A DNA stretch of 64,000 nt from Empedobacter brevis_A. GTDB taxonomy: Bacteria > Bacteroidota > Bacteroidia > Flavobacteriales > Weeksellaceae. Made by a program: the position numbers and the translations under genes. The notes under the pieces are model-generated. The model did no database searches. It was not told the origin of the DNA and saw nothing but the letters and a program-made list of their open reading frames with translations. This document shows positions 14,880-23,595 of this stretch, in pieces. How positions within the stretch are numbered: position 1 is the first letter of the stretch; every line of letters starts with the position of its first letter. The stretch lies in assembly GCF_965118635.1 (NCBI RefSeq), contig NZ_CBCPHV010000004.1, positions 1-64,000 on the forward strand. Reading direction: 5' to 3'.

Positions 14880-14903
14880 CACAAATATTTCCCAAAACAA
14901 ACA

Positions 14904-15839
14904 ATGGAACAATCAGCATTTCTTTTTTCAACAAGAGGATCATTAGAATTAGCAGAAAAAATTGCAGAGCAATATGGTCAAGAACTTGGTAAATCTAAAA
15001 TTGTAGAGTTTAGCGACGGCGAATTTGTGCCTGCTTTTGAACAACCAATTCGCGGAGCTCGTGTTTTTTTAATTGGTTCTACAATGCAACCAACAGACAA
15101 TTTAATGGAATTACTTTTAATGTGTGATGCTGCAAAACGCGCATCTGCTAAAAGTATTACAGTAGTTATTCCTTATTTTGGTTTTGCTCGTCAAGACCGT
15201 AAGGATGCACCACGTGTACCAATTGGAGCAAAATTAGTTGCTAAAATGTTAATGACTGCTGGTGCAACACGTGTAATGACAATGGATTTACATGCGGATC
15301 AAATTCAAGGGTTCTTTGAAATTCCTGTAGATCATTTATTTGCTTCAACTATTTTTGTGGAATACATTAATAGTTTAGGTTTAGATAATATTTGTATTGC
15401 TTCTCCAGATATGGGAGGTGCTAAACGTGCAAATACATATGCTAAATATCTAAATGCGGATATTGTTATTTGTCATAAAGAGCGTAAAGTAGCAAACCAA
15501 GTTGATAGCATGATGTTAATTGGTGATGTTGAAGGTAAAAATGTTATTTTAGTAGATGATATGATTGATACGGCAGGTACGCTTGCTAAGGCTGCTGAAT
15601 TAATAATGGAAAAAGGAGCGAAATCTGTTCGTGCAATTGCAACTCATGGAGTATTATCTGGACCAGCTTATGAGCGTCTTGAAAACTCTTTATTAACGGA
15701 AATTGCTATAACTGACAGTATTCCATTAAAAAATAATTCCATATCTAAAATAAAAGTATTATCTTGCGCTCCGCTTTTTGCAGATGTTATGCATTTAGTA
15801 CATAGTAATAAATCAATTAGTCAACGTTTTGTTATCTAA
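14904..15839 (+). CDS. prs: Ribose-phosphate pyrophosphokinase (PRPP synthase)
   Basis: The enzyme makes PRPP from ribose 5-phosphate and ATP for nucleotide, His and Trp synthesis. I start at ATG 14904 (MEQSAFLFSTRGSLELAEKI), giving 311 aa, the usual length. The frame upstream to 14781 encodes a hydrophobic run unlike any PRPP synthase, and a promoter box lies within it. Motifs seen: SDGEFVPAFEQPIRGARVF, the catalytic-loop region YFGFARQDRKDAPRVPIGAK, metal-binding MDLHADQIQGFF, and the PRPP loop ILVDDMIDTAGTLAKAAE. The rplY gene follows after 45 nt and is probably co-transcribed. Confidence 0.96.
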   Translation: MEQSAFLFSTRGSLELAEKIAEQYGQELGKSKIVEFSDGEFVPAFEQPIRGARVFLIGSTMQPTDNLMELLLMCDAAKRASAKSITVVIPYFGFARQDRKDAPRVPIGAKLVAKMLMTAGATRVMTMDLHADQIQGFFEIPVDHLFASTIFVEYINSLGLDNICIASPDMGGAKRANTYAKYLNADIVICHKERKVANQVDSMMLIGDVEGKNVILVDDMIDTAGTLAKAAELIMEKGAKSVRAIATHGVLSGPAYERLENSLLTEIAITDSIPLKNNSISKIKVLSCAPLFADVMHLVHSNKSISQRFVI

Positions 15840-15884
15840 TGATTTAGCTTAAAATTAAATTATTTTTATTATATACATATTATT

Positions 15885-16469
15885 ATGAAGTCAATTACAA
15901 TTCAAGGTGTAAAAAGAGAAGACTTAGGTAAAGTGGCTACACGTAACCTACGTAATGCTGAACAAGTACCTTGTGTGGTTTACGGTTCTGGAGAGCCTAT
16001 CCACTTTTCAGCTGATGAAAAAGCATTCAAATCATTAGTTTATACTCCAGATGCTCATACAGCAGAAATCGAGTTAGCTGATGGAGCTAAAATTAAAGCA
16101 ATTTTACAAGATATTCAATTTCACCCAGTAACTGATAAAATCTTACACGTAGATTTTTACCAATTAAGCGATGATAAATTAGTAACTATGGAAGTTCCAG
16201 TTCGTTTAGTAGGTCGTGCTCGTGGTTTAGTAGCTGGTGGTGTTTTACGTTTCAACATGCGTAAATTAAAAGTTCGTGCTCTTCCAGCAAACTTACCAGA
16301 TGAAATTGTTATCGATATTACTCCAATGAGAATTGGTCACAAAATGTATGTAGAAACATTGAAAAATGATAAATATACATTCGTTCATCCAGATAACGCA
16401 GTAGTAGTAGCTATTCGTACTTCTCGTAACGCTGTTAAGGATGCTGATCAAGACGAAGACGAAGAATAA
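15885..16469 (+). CDS. rplY: Ribosomal protein bL25 (long, CTC-type)
   Basis: A 194-aa 50S protein binding 5S rRNA. The N-terminal L25 domain (KSITIQGVKREDLGKVATRN, VPCVVYGSGEPIHFSADE) is followed by the C-terminal TL5/CTC beta domain (MEVPVRLVGRARGLVAGGVL, ALPANLPDEIVIDITPMRIG) and an acidic tail (DADQDEDEE). The prs-rplY order is common in bacteria, and a terminator follows at 16491. Confidence 0.95.
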   Translation: MKSITIQGVKREDLGKVATRNLRNAEQVPCVVYGSGEPIHFSADEKAFKSLVYTPDAHTAEIELADGAKIKAILQDIQFHPVTDKILHVDFYQLSDDKLVTMEVPVRLVGRARGLVAGGVLRFNMRKLKVRALPANLPDEIVIDITPMRIGHKMYVETLKNDKYTFVHPDNAVVVAIRTSRNAVKDADQDEDEE

Positions 16470-16490
16470 GATTTTTTCTTTTCAGATAAT

Positions 16491-16518
16491 AAACCACTCA
16501 ATTTTGAGTGGTTTTTTT
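16491..16518 (+). terminator. Intrinsic terminator after rplY
   Basis: AAACCACTCAA / TTGAGTGGTTT with a 2-nt centre and a run of seven T residues after it. Confidence 0.92.
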
Positions 16519-16530
16519 ATTTTAAAAATT

Positions 16531-16553
16531 TAATAAGATAAATATGTCCGATT
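16531..16553. promoter_or_regulatory. Candidate Rrf2 operator, copy 1
   Basis: This 23-bp stretch matches 17056-17078 at 21 of 23 positions, with core AAGATAAATATGTCCGATT. The two copies precede the Rrf2 regulator gene and the hemerythrin gene. Such conservation in AT-rich intergenic sequence suggests a binding site, most simply for the Rrf2 protein itself. It lies just upstream of the -7 box at 16568. Confidence 0.55.
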
Positions 16554-16567
16554 TAAAAATAATGTTA

Positions 16568-16575
16568 TATATTTG
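16568..16575 (+). promoter_or_regulatory. Promoter -7 box for the Rrf2 gene
   Basis: TATATTTG matches TAnnTTTG, 31 nt before ATG 16607. The candidate operator at 16531-16553 covers the place where the -33 element would lie, which would suit repression. Confidence 0.5.
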
Positions 16576-16606
16576 TCAAGTAATTTATAATGAATAAAAG
16601 AAATTA

Positions 16607-17041
16607 ATGTTTTCTAAAGCGTGTGAATATGGTATTAAGGCTTGTGTATTTATTGCACAGGAATCTGTTGAAGGAAATAGAGTTAATCTAAAACAAATTG
16701 CAAATTCTATTAATTCTCCAGAAGCTTATACAGCTAAAATACTTCAACAATTAGTTAAAGCAAATGTAATTTCATCCGTAAAAGGAAAAATGGGAGGTTT
16801 CCAAATGGATGCCGAACATTTACAAGATATAAAATTGGTGAATATTATCAAAGCGATTGATGGAGATGGTCTTTATCACAGTTGTATCTTAGGTTTGGTA
16901 AAATGTGATGCGAATAGACCTTGCGCTCTACATAGCCGTGTTTTCGAAATTCGTAATGATTTACGAGAAATGTTAGAAAAAACATCTATGTTCAATTTGA
17001 TTGATGATCTAGAGAAAGGAATTGCATTTCTTAAACATTAA
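16607..17041 (+). CDS. Rrf2-family transcriptional regulator with three-cysteine Fe-S motif
   Basis: A 144-aa winged-helix protein. The N terminus MFSKACEYGIKACVFIAQE and the recognition region INSPEAYTAKILQQLVKANV, with the wing VKGKMGGFQM, are typical of Rrf2. Three cysteines, CILGLVKCDANRPC (near residues 100-113), match the cluster-binding set of IscR/NsrR-type members, so the protein probably senses NO, oxygen or iron-sulfur status. A hemerythrin-like gene follows 60 nt downstream, with a shared 23-bp motif before both genes. NsrR-like control of an NO- or iron-handling response is the best inference; IscR-like function is the alternative. Confidence 0.88.
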   Translation: MFSKACEYGIKACVFIAQESVEGNRVNLKQIANSINSPEAYTAKILQQLVKANVISSVKGKMGGFQMDAEHLQDIKLVNIIKAIDGDGLYHSCILGLVKCDANRPCALHSRVFEIRNDLREMLEKTSMFNLIDDLEKGIAFLKH

Positions 17042-17055
17042 AAAAATTTATATAA

Positions 17056-17078
17056 TAATAAGATAAAAATATCCGATT
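17056..17078. promoter_or_regulatory. Candidate Rrf2 operator, copy 2
   Basis: Core AAGATAAAAATATCCGATT, 21 of 23 positions shared with 16531-16553. It contains the small palindrome GATA-AAAA-TATC and is followed directly by a second TATCCGAATT half-like element. It lies in the 60-nt gap before the hemerythrin gene. Confidence 0.55.
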
Positions 17079-17101
17079 ATCCGAATTAAAAAATTATAAC
17101 A

Positions 17102-17599
17102 ATGAATCTACTAATGGAACTTCCTAAAGCAACTATTTCTCCTGTGAGTTTTAATGTAGCTGTAACTCTAAATGAAGCTTGTGCAAGACATCATAAAACG
17201 TTGTTTTTTTGTTGGAATATTCGCACAGGAATAGACAATGGTGTGGATATAAAACGAATTGTTGATTATGTAAATTGGTATGGAGAAGAAGTGTTATTCA
17301 AAAAATTTGAGATTGAAGAAAATTATTTATTTTCATTTTTAGATGAAGATCACTATTTAGTGAAAAGAGCATTGAAGGAGCATAGACGCTTGAGACGTTT
17401 GTTCAAAATAGATGTGAAAAATCCAATGAAAAGTTTGATTTATATCGAAGAAGAATTGGATTTGCATATCAGATTCGAAGAAAAACAAATGTTTCCAGAA
17501 TTTGAAAAAAATGCAACACAGAAAAAATTAAAAGTTGTTAAAGAACAATTTAATAAGCTTTTGAAAAATACAGATTGGAAAGATCAATTTTGGTTATAA
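17102..17599 (+). CDS. Hemerythrin-like (HHE) domain protein
   Basis: A 165-aa helical protein. Candidate metal ligands appear in the hemerythrin order: His in ARHHKTLFF, acidic residues in FEIEENYLFSFLDEDHYL, His in LKEHRRLRRLF, and HxxxE in LDLHIRFEEKQMFPEFE. Such proteins bind a di-iron centre and are linked to oxygen or NO sensing and repair of iron centres (for example RIC/YtfE). It follows an Rrf2 regulator and carries the same upstream motif, which fits a nitrosative or Fe-S stress response. The start could be the ATG at 17114 (MELPKA), losing four residues. Confidence 0.8.
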   Translation: MNLLMELPKATISPVSFNVAVTLNEACARHHKTLFFCWNIRTGIDNGVDIKRIVDYVNWYGEEVLFKKFEIEENYLFSFLDEDHYLVKRALKEHRRLRRLFKIDVKNPMKSLIYIEEELDLHIRFEEKQMFPEFEKNATQKKLKVVKEQFNKLLKNTDWKDQFWL

Positions 17600-17652
17600 A
17601 TCTCTCATAACTAAAATTTTTACTTATAATTTTTTAGATGATTTTTGAAAAG

Positions 17653-17688
17653 AAAAGCTCGATTTTGCAGGTCGAGCTTTTTGTTTTT
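17653..17688. terminator. Intrinsic terminator between convergent genes
   Basis: AAAAGCTCGA / TCGAGCTTTT with a 9-nt loop and a long T-run on the + strand; it serves the hemerythrin gene and probably the convergent cyclotransferase gene. Confidence 0.88.
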
Positions 17689-17689
17689 T

Positions 17690-18748
17690 TTATTTCTTAA
17701 TTTTTACTTCGAAAATTTTATCCCAAAGTTTTCCTGTAACTAACATGTTTCCGTTGTCTTTGAAAGCGATTCCGTTCAATTCTTGTGCTTGAGGATTTCC
17801 TTGTTTTCCTTTCAATTCAGCAAAATTAAATTCAGCTTTCACAGCTCCAGTTTGTGGATCAATTACAACGATATTACTGTTATCTGCATGTCCAGATTTT
17901 AGATAAACATTTGCATAGATTAAACCATCGTGATAATCAATTTCATTTAAATAACTATATGGTTGTGTGTTGTCAAAAGCCTGTATAGTTCTTAGGTAAT
18001 TAAAATTTTCGTCGAAGAAATGAATACGTTGAGAACCTTCTGTTACAGCTAATTCTTTTCCAATTGTTGTAATTCCCCATCCTTCGATGATTTGTGCAGG
18101 CATATCAAATTTCTGAACTTGATTGAAGTTTAAATCATATTTATAAATGACACGATCTTGCCATGTTAATTGATAAATAAATCCATTCAATTCTGTAATT
18201 CCTTCACCGAAAACATCATCTTTTATTTGATATAATTTTGTAGGTTCTGTTGCGCCTAATTTATATTCTATCAAACGTGTTTTTCCTTCGCGAAGTCCAG
18301 TTCCTTCAAAAATATTTCCATTTTTGAAATAGAATCCTTGTGTAAAATAATCAGGATTATGTGGATAAGTACCAACGATTTCATAATTCCATTGTGCAGC
18401 TGGCTCATTGGCATAAACTACAAATGTAAAATCGCGCGAATTTGTTTCTTCTTCACCTTTGAAGAATCTTAAATTAACAGTATGATTTCCTAGTCCAATA
18501 GTTTTTCCGTCAATTGTAAAATCAGCTGGAACTTCTTGTCCATCTACCGAAACCACAACTTTCGTTATTCCATCTAAATTAGTTAGTGGAATATCTATTT
18601 TATCTCCGATTTTATATTTGTTTTGTTCTATTTTAGATACAATTTCAGTGATAGCTGTATTGTTTTTTCCAGAAGAATCTTTACAAGAGAATAATAACGA
18701 AGAGAAAACTGTTGCACAGACTGATGCGGCGATTAAATATTTTTTCAT
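17690..18748 (-). CDS. Glutaminyl-peptide cyclotransferase (plant/bacterial type), lipoprotein
   Basis: A 352-aa protein with lipoprotein signal (VFSSLLFSCKD). An Ig-like segment (about residues 40-110) precedes the five-bladed propeller typical of plant-type glutaminyl cyclases: NYEIVGTYPHNPDYFTQGFY, GTGLREGKTRLIEYKLG, FGEGITELNGFIYQLTWQ, EGWGITTIGKELAVTEGS, and LNEIDYHDGLIYANVY. The enzyme converts N-terminal Gln of proteins or peptides to pyroglutamate and should act outside the inner membrane. In Bacteroidota many exported proteins start with Gln after signal cleavage, which gives a natural substrate pool. It stands 53 nt after ruvC on the same strand. Confidence 0.88.
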   Translation of the reverse strand: MKKYLIAASVCATVFSSLLFSCKDSSGKNNTAITEIVSKIEQNKYKIGDKIDIPLTNLDGITKVVVSVDGQEVPADFTIDGKTIGLGNHTVNLRFFKGEEETNSRDFTFVVYANEPAAQWNYEIVGTYPHNPDYFTQGFYFKNGNIFEGTGLREGKTRLIEYKLGATEPTKLYQIKDDVFGEGITELNGFIYQLTWQDRVIYKYDLNFNQVQKFDMPAQIIEGWGITTIGKELAVTEGSQRIHFFDENFNYLRTIQAFDNTQPYSYLNEIDYHDGLIYANVYLKSGHADNSNIVVIDPQTGAVKAEFNFAELKGKQGNPQAQELNGIAFKDNGNMLVTGKLWDKIFEVKIKK

Positions 18749-18801
18749 TTGAAATTTTTATTTTTATAAGAATTAGGTTGCTAATTCTATTACAAATATA
18801 T

Positions 18802-19350
18802 TTATTTTGTTCGATTCGGATTATTTTTTACAAAAGCATCCCAGCTGGAATAAGAACTAGAACTTCCTGTTTTATTATTTGAATTTAGATAATGACAAAC
18901 CGCAACAGCAAGTCCATCTGTGGCATCCAACCGTTTTGGGATTTCTTTTAAACCAAGCAAATGTTGTAACATTCCGGCAACTTGTTCTTTTGATGCATTT
19001 CCATTTCCTGTAATAGCCATTTTCACTTTCTTAGGCGCGTATTCTACAACAGGCATATCTCGATGTAAACAAGCAGCAATACAAACGCCTTGTGCTCGAC
19101 CAAGTTTTAACATCGACTGAACATTGACACCAAAGAATTGTGCTTCGATGGCTAATTCATCTGGATGATATTGATCGATAATGGCTAATGTTTTTTCAAA
19201 AATCTTTTTCAACTTTGTTTGTTGATTCGGAAGTTTATGCAATAACAACTCATCTAAAGTAATCAATTTTATTTTATTATTTTTTACTTCGATTAAGCCA
19301 AATCCCATAACCATTGTACCTGGATCTATTCCTAAAATAATCTTTTCCAT
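18802..19350 (-). CDS. ruvC: Holliday junction resolvase RuvC
   Basis: A 182-aa endonuclease that cuts Holliday junctions during recombination repair with RuvAB. The acidic catalytic residues are in place: Asp in IILGIDPGTMVMGFGLI (residue 8), Glu in LAIEAQFFGVNVQSMLKLG (near 66), and the C-terminal pair in RLDATDGLAVAVCHYL (near 143). YAPKKVKMAITGNGNASKEQ is also typical. The Ser-rich C-terminal tail is extra and probably disordered. It is encoded 30 nt after ppc, so read-through from ppc is likely. Confidence 0.95.
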   Translation of the reverse strand: MEKIILGIDPGTMVMGFGLIEVKNNKIKLITLDELLLHKLPNQQTKLKKIFEKTLAIIDQYHPDELAIEAQFFGVNVQSMLKLGRAQGVCIAACLHRDMPVVEYAPKKVKMAITGNGNASKEQVAGMLQHLLGLKEIPKRLDATDGLAVAVCHYLNSNNKTGSSSSYSSWDAFVKNNPNRTK

Positions 19351-19380
19351 CGTTGCGAAGGTATTAAGATATTCTGAAAA

Positions 19381-21930
19381 TTAAGCTGAATTTCGACTTG
19401 CATTAATATTACCGAATAACGATCGCATAACAATTTGTTCATAAATAGCTTTAAACTCACTTTCGTGATGAATTTTATTCAATGCAAATTGTTGAATTGT
19501 TAATAAAGGCAAAACAATATTTTCACGCATTTGTACTGAAGCTCTGTTCAGAGGTTCATCTTGCATTAATTCTGTGTAGCCAGAAATTTCTAAACACAAA
19601 GCTTTTGATAAATTGAATTCATCGTATAAAATATTCCAAAATTCTCCATATTCAGGATCATCTTTCATATAAGAAGTTAATGGGAAATATGTTTTTTCCA
19701 TCGACATCATACTATTTTGAATTAATGTTTTGAAGAAACTTGAGTTTTTGAACAAGTCTTTTACATCTTCCAAATGTCCTTGTTTTTTCAGCTCATTAAT
19801 TGCAGTTCCAACACCGAAATATCCCGGAATATTTTGTTTCAATTGGCTCCAAGATCCAACAAATGGAATAGCGCGTAAATCATCAAACTCTAATTTTTTA
19901 TCATTTCCTCGTTTGCTTGGTCGACTTCCGATATTGGTTTTACCATAATAATTCAGCGTACTCATATTTTCTAAATAAGCAAGGAAAGATGGATGAGCTT
20001 TTAATTCTTCGTATTTCTCGTAACTTATTTTAGCTAATTTATCAATCAGAATTCGTTCTTCAGGTGAAATTTGACTTGTACTTGTTGCGAAAATATCAGA
20101 AATAATTCCCGCTGTATACAATTGTTCAAAATTATATTTTGCTTGTGGCAATGTTCCATAATTTGATGTAATTGTTTGCCCTTGAATCGTGATTTGTATT
20201 TCATGATTTGCAATTGTTTTTCCCTGAGAAGCATAAAATTCGTGTGTTTTTCCTCCTCCGCGAGCTGGTGGTCCACCACGACCATCAAAGAAGATTACTT
20301 CAATTTGATTTTTATCCGAAACATTCGAAAGTATTTCTTTTGTGCGGTAAATTTCCCAATTTGCTTTGATATATCCACCATCTTTTGTTCCATCCGAAAA
20401 ACCTAACATAATAGATTGTCGTTGTTTTCTACGCGCTAAATGTTGTGCGTAAATTGGTAAATTATACAATTTATTCATCGTTGCTTCTGCACCATCTAAA
20501 CCGCGAATAGTTTCGAAAAGTGGCATAATATCAAACTTAATTTCTTCATCTTGATAACCACAAAATTTGAATAATGCATAAACATTTAGAACATCAAAAA
20601 TGGTTTCAGAATTAGAAATAATGTAACGATTAACACCTAATTCGCCGTTGCGTTGCTGAATAGTTTTGAGTTGATAAACATTTTTAATTGTATCAATTAC
20701 AATTTCATCTTCAAAATCTTCAGGTTTTGCAGTGAAAGAAGGATTTGTTAACAATTTGATTTGCTCTTCTTCGCTTAAATCTTTTAAGTTAATTCCAGTA
20801 TATTTTTCAACAATTTGGTTGATCACTTTTTGATGAATACGCGAATCTTGACGAATATCTAAAGACGCAAAATGCAATCCGAAAATATTAACGCGAGTAA
20901 TAAAATCGTCTAAAACATCAATAAAAATCCCATTATGTTGCTCAATTAAAATTGTACGAATGTCTTGTAAACGCGTTTTTATTTCATCAATTGTAATCGT
21001 TCCATTTTCATTGAACATATTTTCATAAATCAAATTACTTAACGCTTTCAAAGGCTCTGTAATATGTTTGAAAGTTAATCTTCTTTGTACGATTTTTAGA
21101 TGATTATAATAATTTTTTAGAATACTTGTTCGTAACAAACTTGCTACTTTCCATGTTATTTCTGCTGTAACGAAAGGATTTCCATCGCGATCTCCACCTG
21201 GCCAAAATCCTAATTGAATAACAGGAGAATGCAATGGTTCGTTTTCTGTAAAAAATAATTGATTGATTTCTTTATATAATCGACCAATTGCTTGATAATA
21301 GACATTTCGTAAGTAATATATAATAGAAACAGCTTCGTCGTAAGGTGTTGGTTTTTCTTCGTTGATAAAAGGCGTTTTTCCTAATTGTTGCAATAATAAA
21401 TCAATTTTACTAACCGAATCTTGCTGAATTGCATCGCGCAAATCTTGGATAATTTGTTGAACATTTGTTGGATAAAACTGAGTTGGATGCGCTGTAAAAA
21501 CAACTCGTGTTACAAAATTTTCGATTCTATCTTTCACTTGTTCCATTTTACCTTGTGCCTGCGCAATGTGGTAAATACTTTCCAAACTTCCTTTTTCATT
21601 TTCAGAATGTAACGATGGAAATGCAGCATCTTCTATACTATCAAACAAGACTACTTGTCGCTCGATATATTGTATCATGCGAAACATCAAATCGATTTGT
21701 TCTTGTTCGGTTTCTAAATCTGTATATTTCTCAAAAAAATTGTGAATAATTTCGTTTGGTGATTTTCCTTCAGGTAAACCTTTTCTGCTTTCATCATACA
21801 AAAACGGAATTAATGATCCGATGTTTTGCATCTTTTCGTAAGGCAGGTTCATAAAAAGGCTATTATAGATTTGGAACTTGTTTTCAACTATTTGGTGAAA
21901 CTTAAGTTCTGATGAATTTATACTTTGCAT
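19381..21930 (-). CDS. ppc: Phosphoenolpyruvate carboxylase, Bacteroidota type
   Basis: An 849-aa enzyme carboxylating PEP to oxaloacetate. The conserved motifs are present but altered from the E. coli form: VFTAHPTQFYPTN (catalytic His near residue 147; usual TAHPTE), GFWPGGDRDGNPFV (near 245), MLGFSDGTKDGGYIKANW for the usual GYSDSGKDAG motif, FFDGRGGPPARGGGKTHEF (usual FHGRGGxxxRGG), and RAIPFVGSWSQLKQNIPGYF. The C terminus ends RNSA where most enzymes end RNTG. These changes run through all motifs, which fits a divergent lineage form and not decay. It supplies oxaloacetate, hence aspartate for the nearby thrABC pathway. Confidence 0.9.
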   Translation of the reverse strand: MQSINSSELKFHQIVENKFQIYNSLFMNLPYEKMQNIGSLIPFLYDESRKGLPEGKSPNEIIHNFFEKYTDLETEQEQIDLMFRMIQYIERQVVLFDSIEDAAFPSLHSENEKGSLESIYHIAQAQGKMEQVKDRIENFVTRVVFTAHPTQFYPTNVQQIIQDLRDAIQQDSVSKIDLLLQQLGKTPFINEEKPTPYDEAVSIIYYLRNVYYQAIGRLYKEINQLFFTENEPLHSPVIQLGFWPGGDRDGNPFVTAEITWKVASLLRTSILKNYYNHLKIVQRRLTFKHITEPLKALSNLIYENMFNENGTITIDEIKTRLQDIRTILIEQHNGIFIDVLDDFITRVNIFGLHFASLDIRQDSRIHQKVINQIVEKYTGINLKDLSEEEQIKLLTNPSFTAKPEDFEDEIVIDTIKNVYQLKTIQQRNGELGVNRYIISNSETIFDVLNVYALFKFCGYQDEEIKFDIMPLFETIRGLDGAEATMNKLYNLPIYAQHLARRKQRQSIMLGFSDGTKDGGYIKANWEIYRTKEILSNVSDKNQIEVIFFDGRGGPPARGGGKTHEFYASQGKTIANHEIQITIQGQTITSNYGTLPQAKYNFEQLYTAGIISDIFATSTSQISPEERILIDKLAKISYEKYEELKAHPSFLAYLENMSTLNYYGKTNIGSRPSKRGNDKKLEFDDLRAIPFVGSWSQLKQNIPGYFGVGTAINELKKQGHLEDVKDLFKNSSFFKTLIQNSMMSMEKTYFPLTSYMKDDPEYGEFWNILYDEFNLSKALCLEISGYTELMQDEPLNRASVQMRENIVLPLLTIQQFALNKIHHESEFKAIYEQIVMRSLFGNINASRNSA

Positions 21931-22002
21931 GAAATAGGTATTTTTTCTCTTCTAGTAAATTTACTTGTTTCGAGCTAATTATCCTATTTATTTTAAATTA
22001 AA

Positions 22003-22026
22003 AAAGAGAACCTTACAATTCTCTTT
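22003..22026 (-). terminator. Likely terminator after the GH3-family gene
   Basis: AAAGAGAA / TTCTCTTT with an 8-nt loop, preceded on the + strand by an A-run that becomes U on the minus strand. It lies between the GH3 gene and ppc. Confidence 0.65.
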
Positions 22027-22034
22027 CTTTAATT

Positions 22035-23543
22035 TTATTTTTGATTCAACTCTATTAAAGGTTCTATAAATTCTCTTGTATTGGATAAACGAGGAACTTT
22101 GTTTTGTCCGCCTAATTTTCCACGAGAAGCCATCCATTCCATGAATAATTTTGTACGAGCTTTGTGTACAATTGGACGATTGAGCGTCATGTTATTGTAA
22201 CGTTTTGCTTCGTAATCCGAATTAACTTCTTGTAAACCTTTGTCTAAACAATCAATAAATTGTTCGAAATTTTCAGGTTCTTTATCAAATTCAATAATCC
22301 ATTCGTGCGTCCCTTTTTCTTTTCCTTGCATAAAAACAGGTCCAGCACTATATTCAGAAACAATAGAATTTGTTTGTTGACAAGCTCTTTTCAAAGCTTC
22401 TTCGGCATTTTCAACCATCAATTCTTCACCAAAGGCATTGATATAATGTTTTGTTCGTCCAGAAACAACAATTCGATGTGGATTTGTAGAAGTAAAACGG
22501 ACTGTATCACCAATAATATAGCGCCACAAACCTCCATTTGTTGTAATAACCATTGCGTAATTTTTATCAACTTCAACTTCTCCAATTGTTAAATAGCGTT
22601 GATTTTCTGAACCAAATTCTTCCATCGGGATAAATTCGTAAAAGATTCCATTATCTAATAATAACAATAAATCTTTGCTGTGTAATTGATCCTGAATTCC
22701 AAAGAAACCTTCGGAAGCATTATATAATTCGAAATAATTTAAATTTTTCTTCGTAATTAAATTGTAGTTTTCTGCATAAGGTTTGAAGCTTATACCACCA
22801 TGAAAAAATACTTCGAGATTTGGCCATAATTCATCCAAATAGTTTTTTCCAGTTTCGGCTAATAATTTGTTCAAAACAACTAACATCCAAGAAGGAACGC
22901 CTGTTAATGAACCAACATCTTCATTTTTAGTCGCATTGATAATTGCATTCATTTTGACATTCCAATCAGACATCAAGGAAATCTCACGATTCGGAATGTT
23001 CTTCATTTCAGCATAAAAAGGTAAATTATCAATCAAAATTGCAGACAAGTCTCCAAAACGCGTATCATATTTTTGATAAAGTTCACTACTTCCACCAATT
23101 CTTAGATTTTTATGTAAGAAAATATCTGTTTCTGGATAAGCATTCAAATACAATGCAAACATTGTTTTTCCAGCAGCATAGTGGCAATCTTCTAAGGATT
23201 CGTTGCTAATTGGAATAAATTTACTTTTTGCATTTGTCGTTCCAGAAGATTTTGCAAACCACTTTATTTTTCCATGCCAAGTAACATCTTTTTCACCTTT
23301 TCGAGCTAATTCAATATAAGGCTGGAAATCTTCGTAATGTACAGCAGGAACTTGCGCTTGAAATTTCTGAATTGTTTTAATTTCGTCAAAATGAAATTCT
23401 TTTCCGTAAATAGTCGATTTGGCTTTTTTGATATTCTCAAACAACACACGTTCTTGTGTACCAACTGGATTTTTGATGCTTTCCTCAATGACATTCATTC
23501 GGCTACGCATCATAATTTCCATAATCTTATTGACTATTCCCAT
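22035..23543 (-). CDS. GH3-family acyl-adenylating protein
   Basis: A 502-aa protein of the GH3 branch of the ANL adenylating superfamily, known from plants, where it joins amino acids to hormones such as auxin and jasmonate. Seen here are the phosphate-loop motif WFAKSSGTTNAKSKFIP (near residue 90), the ATP motif YFELYNASEGFFGIQD (near 275), YAMVITTNGGLWRYIIGDTV, and the hinge region GRTKHYINAFGEELMVENAE. Bacterial members are widespread in Bacteroidota but lack a settled substrate. It probably activates a carboxylic acid as acyl-AMP and transfers it to an amine or amino acid. It is divergent from the DUF2797 gene. Confidence 0.85.
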   Translation of the reverse strand: MGIVNKIMEIMMRSRMNVIEESIKNPVGTQERVLFENIKKAKSTIYGKEFHFDEIKTIQKFQAQVPAVHYEDFQPYIELARKGEKDVTWHGKIKWFAKSSGTTNAKSKFIPISNESLEDCHYAAGKTMFALYLNAYPETDIFLHKNLRIGGSSELYQKYDTRFGDLSAILIDNLPFYAEMKNIPNREISLMSDWNVKMNAIINATKNEDVGSLTGVPSWMLVVLNKLLAETGKNYLDELWPNLEVFFHGGISFKPYAENYNLITKKNLNYFELYNASEGFFGIQDQLHSKDLLLLLDNGIFYEFIPMEEFGSENQRYLTIGEVEVDKNYAMVITTNGGLWRYIIGDTVRFTSTNPHRIVVSGRTKHYINAFGEELMVENAEEALKRACQQTNSIVSEYSAGPVFMQGKEKGTHEWIIEFDKEPENFEQFIDCLDKGLQEVNSDYEAKRYNNMTLNRPIVHKARTKLFMEWMASRGKLGGQNKVPRLSNTREFIEPLIELNQK

Positions 23544-23595
23544 CCGTTAAAAGTTTTGTAGATTTACACAAAATTAATTAAACTTTTTTAGCAAT

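Noticed and set aside
14781..14903. Upstream extension of prs
   Set aside because: It encodes a hydrophobic tract absent from PRPP synthases, and a promoter box lies inside it.
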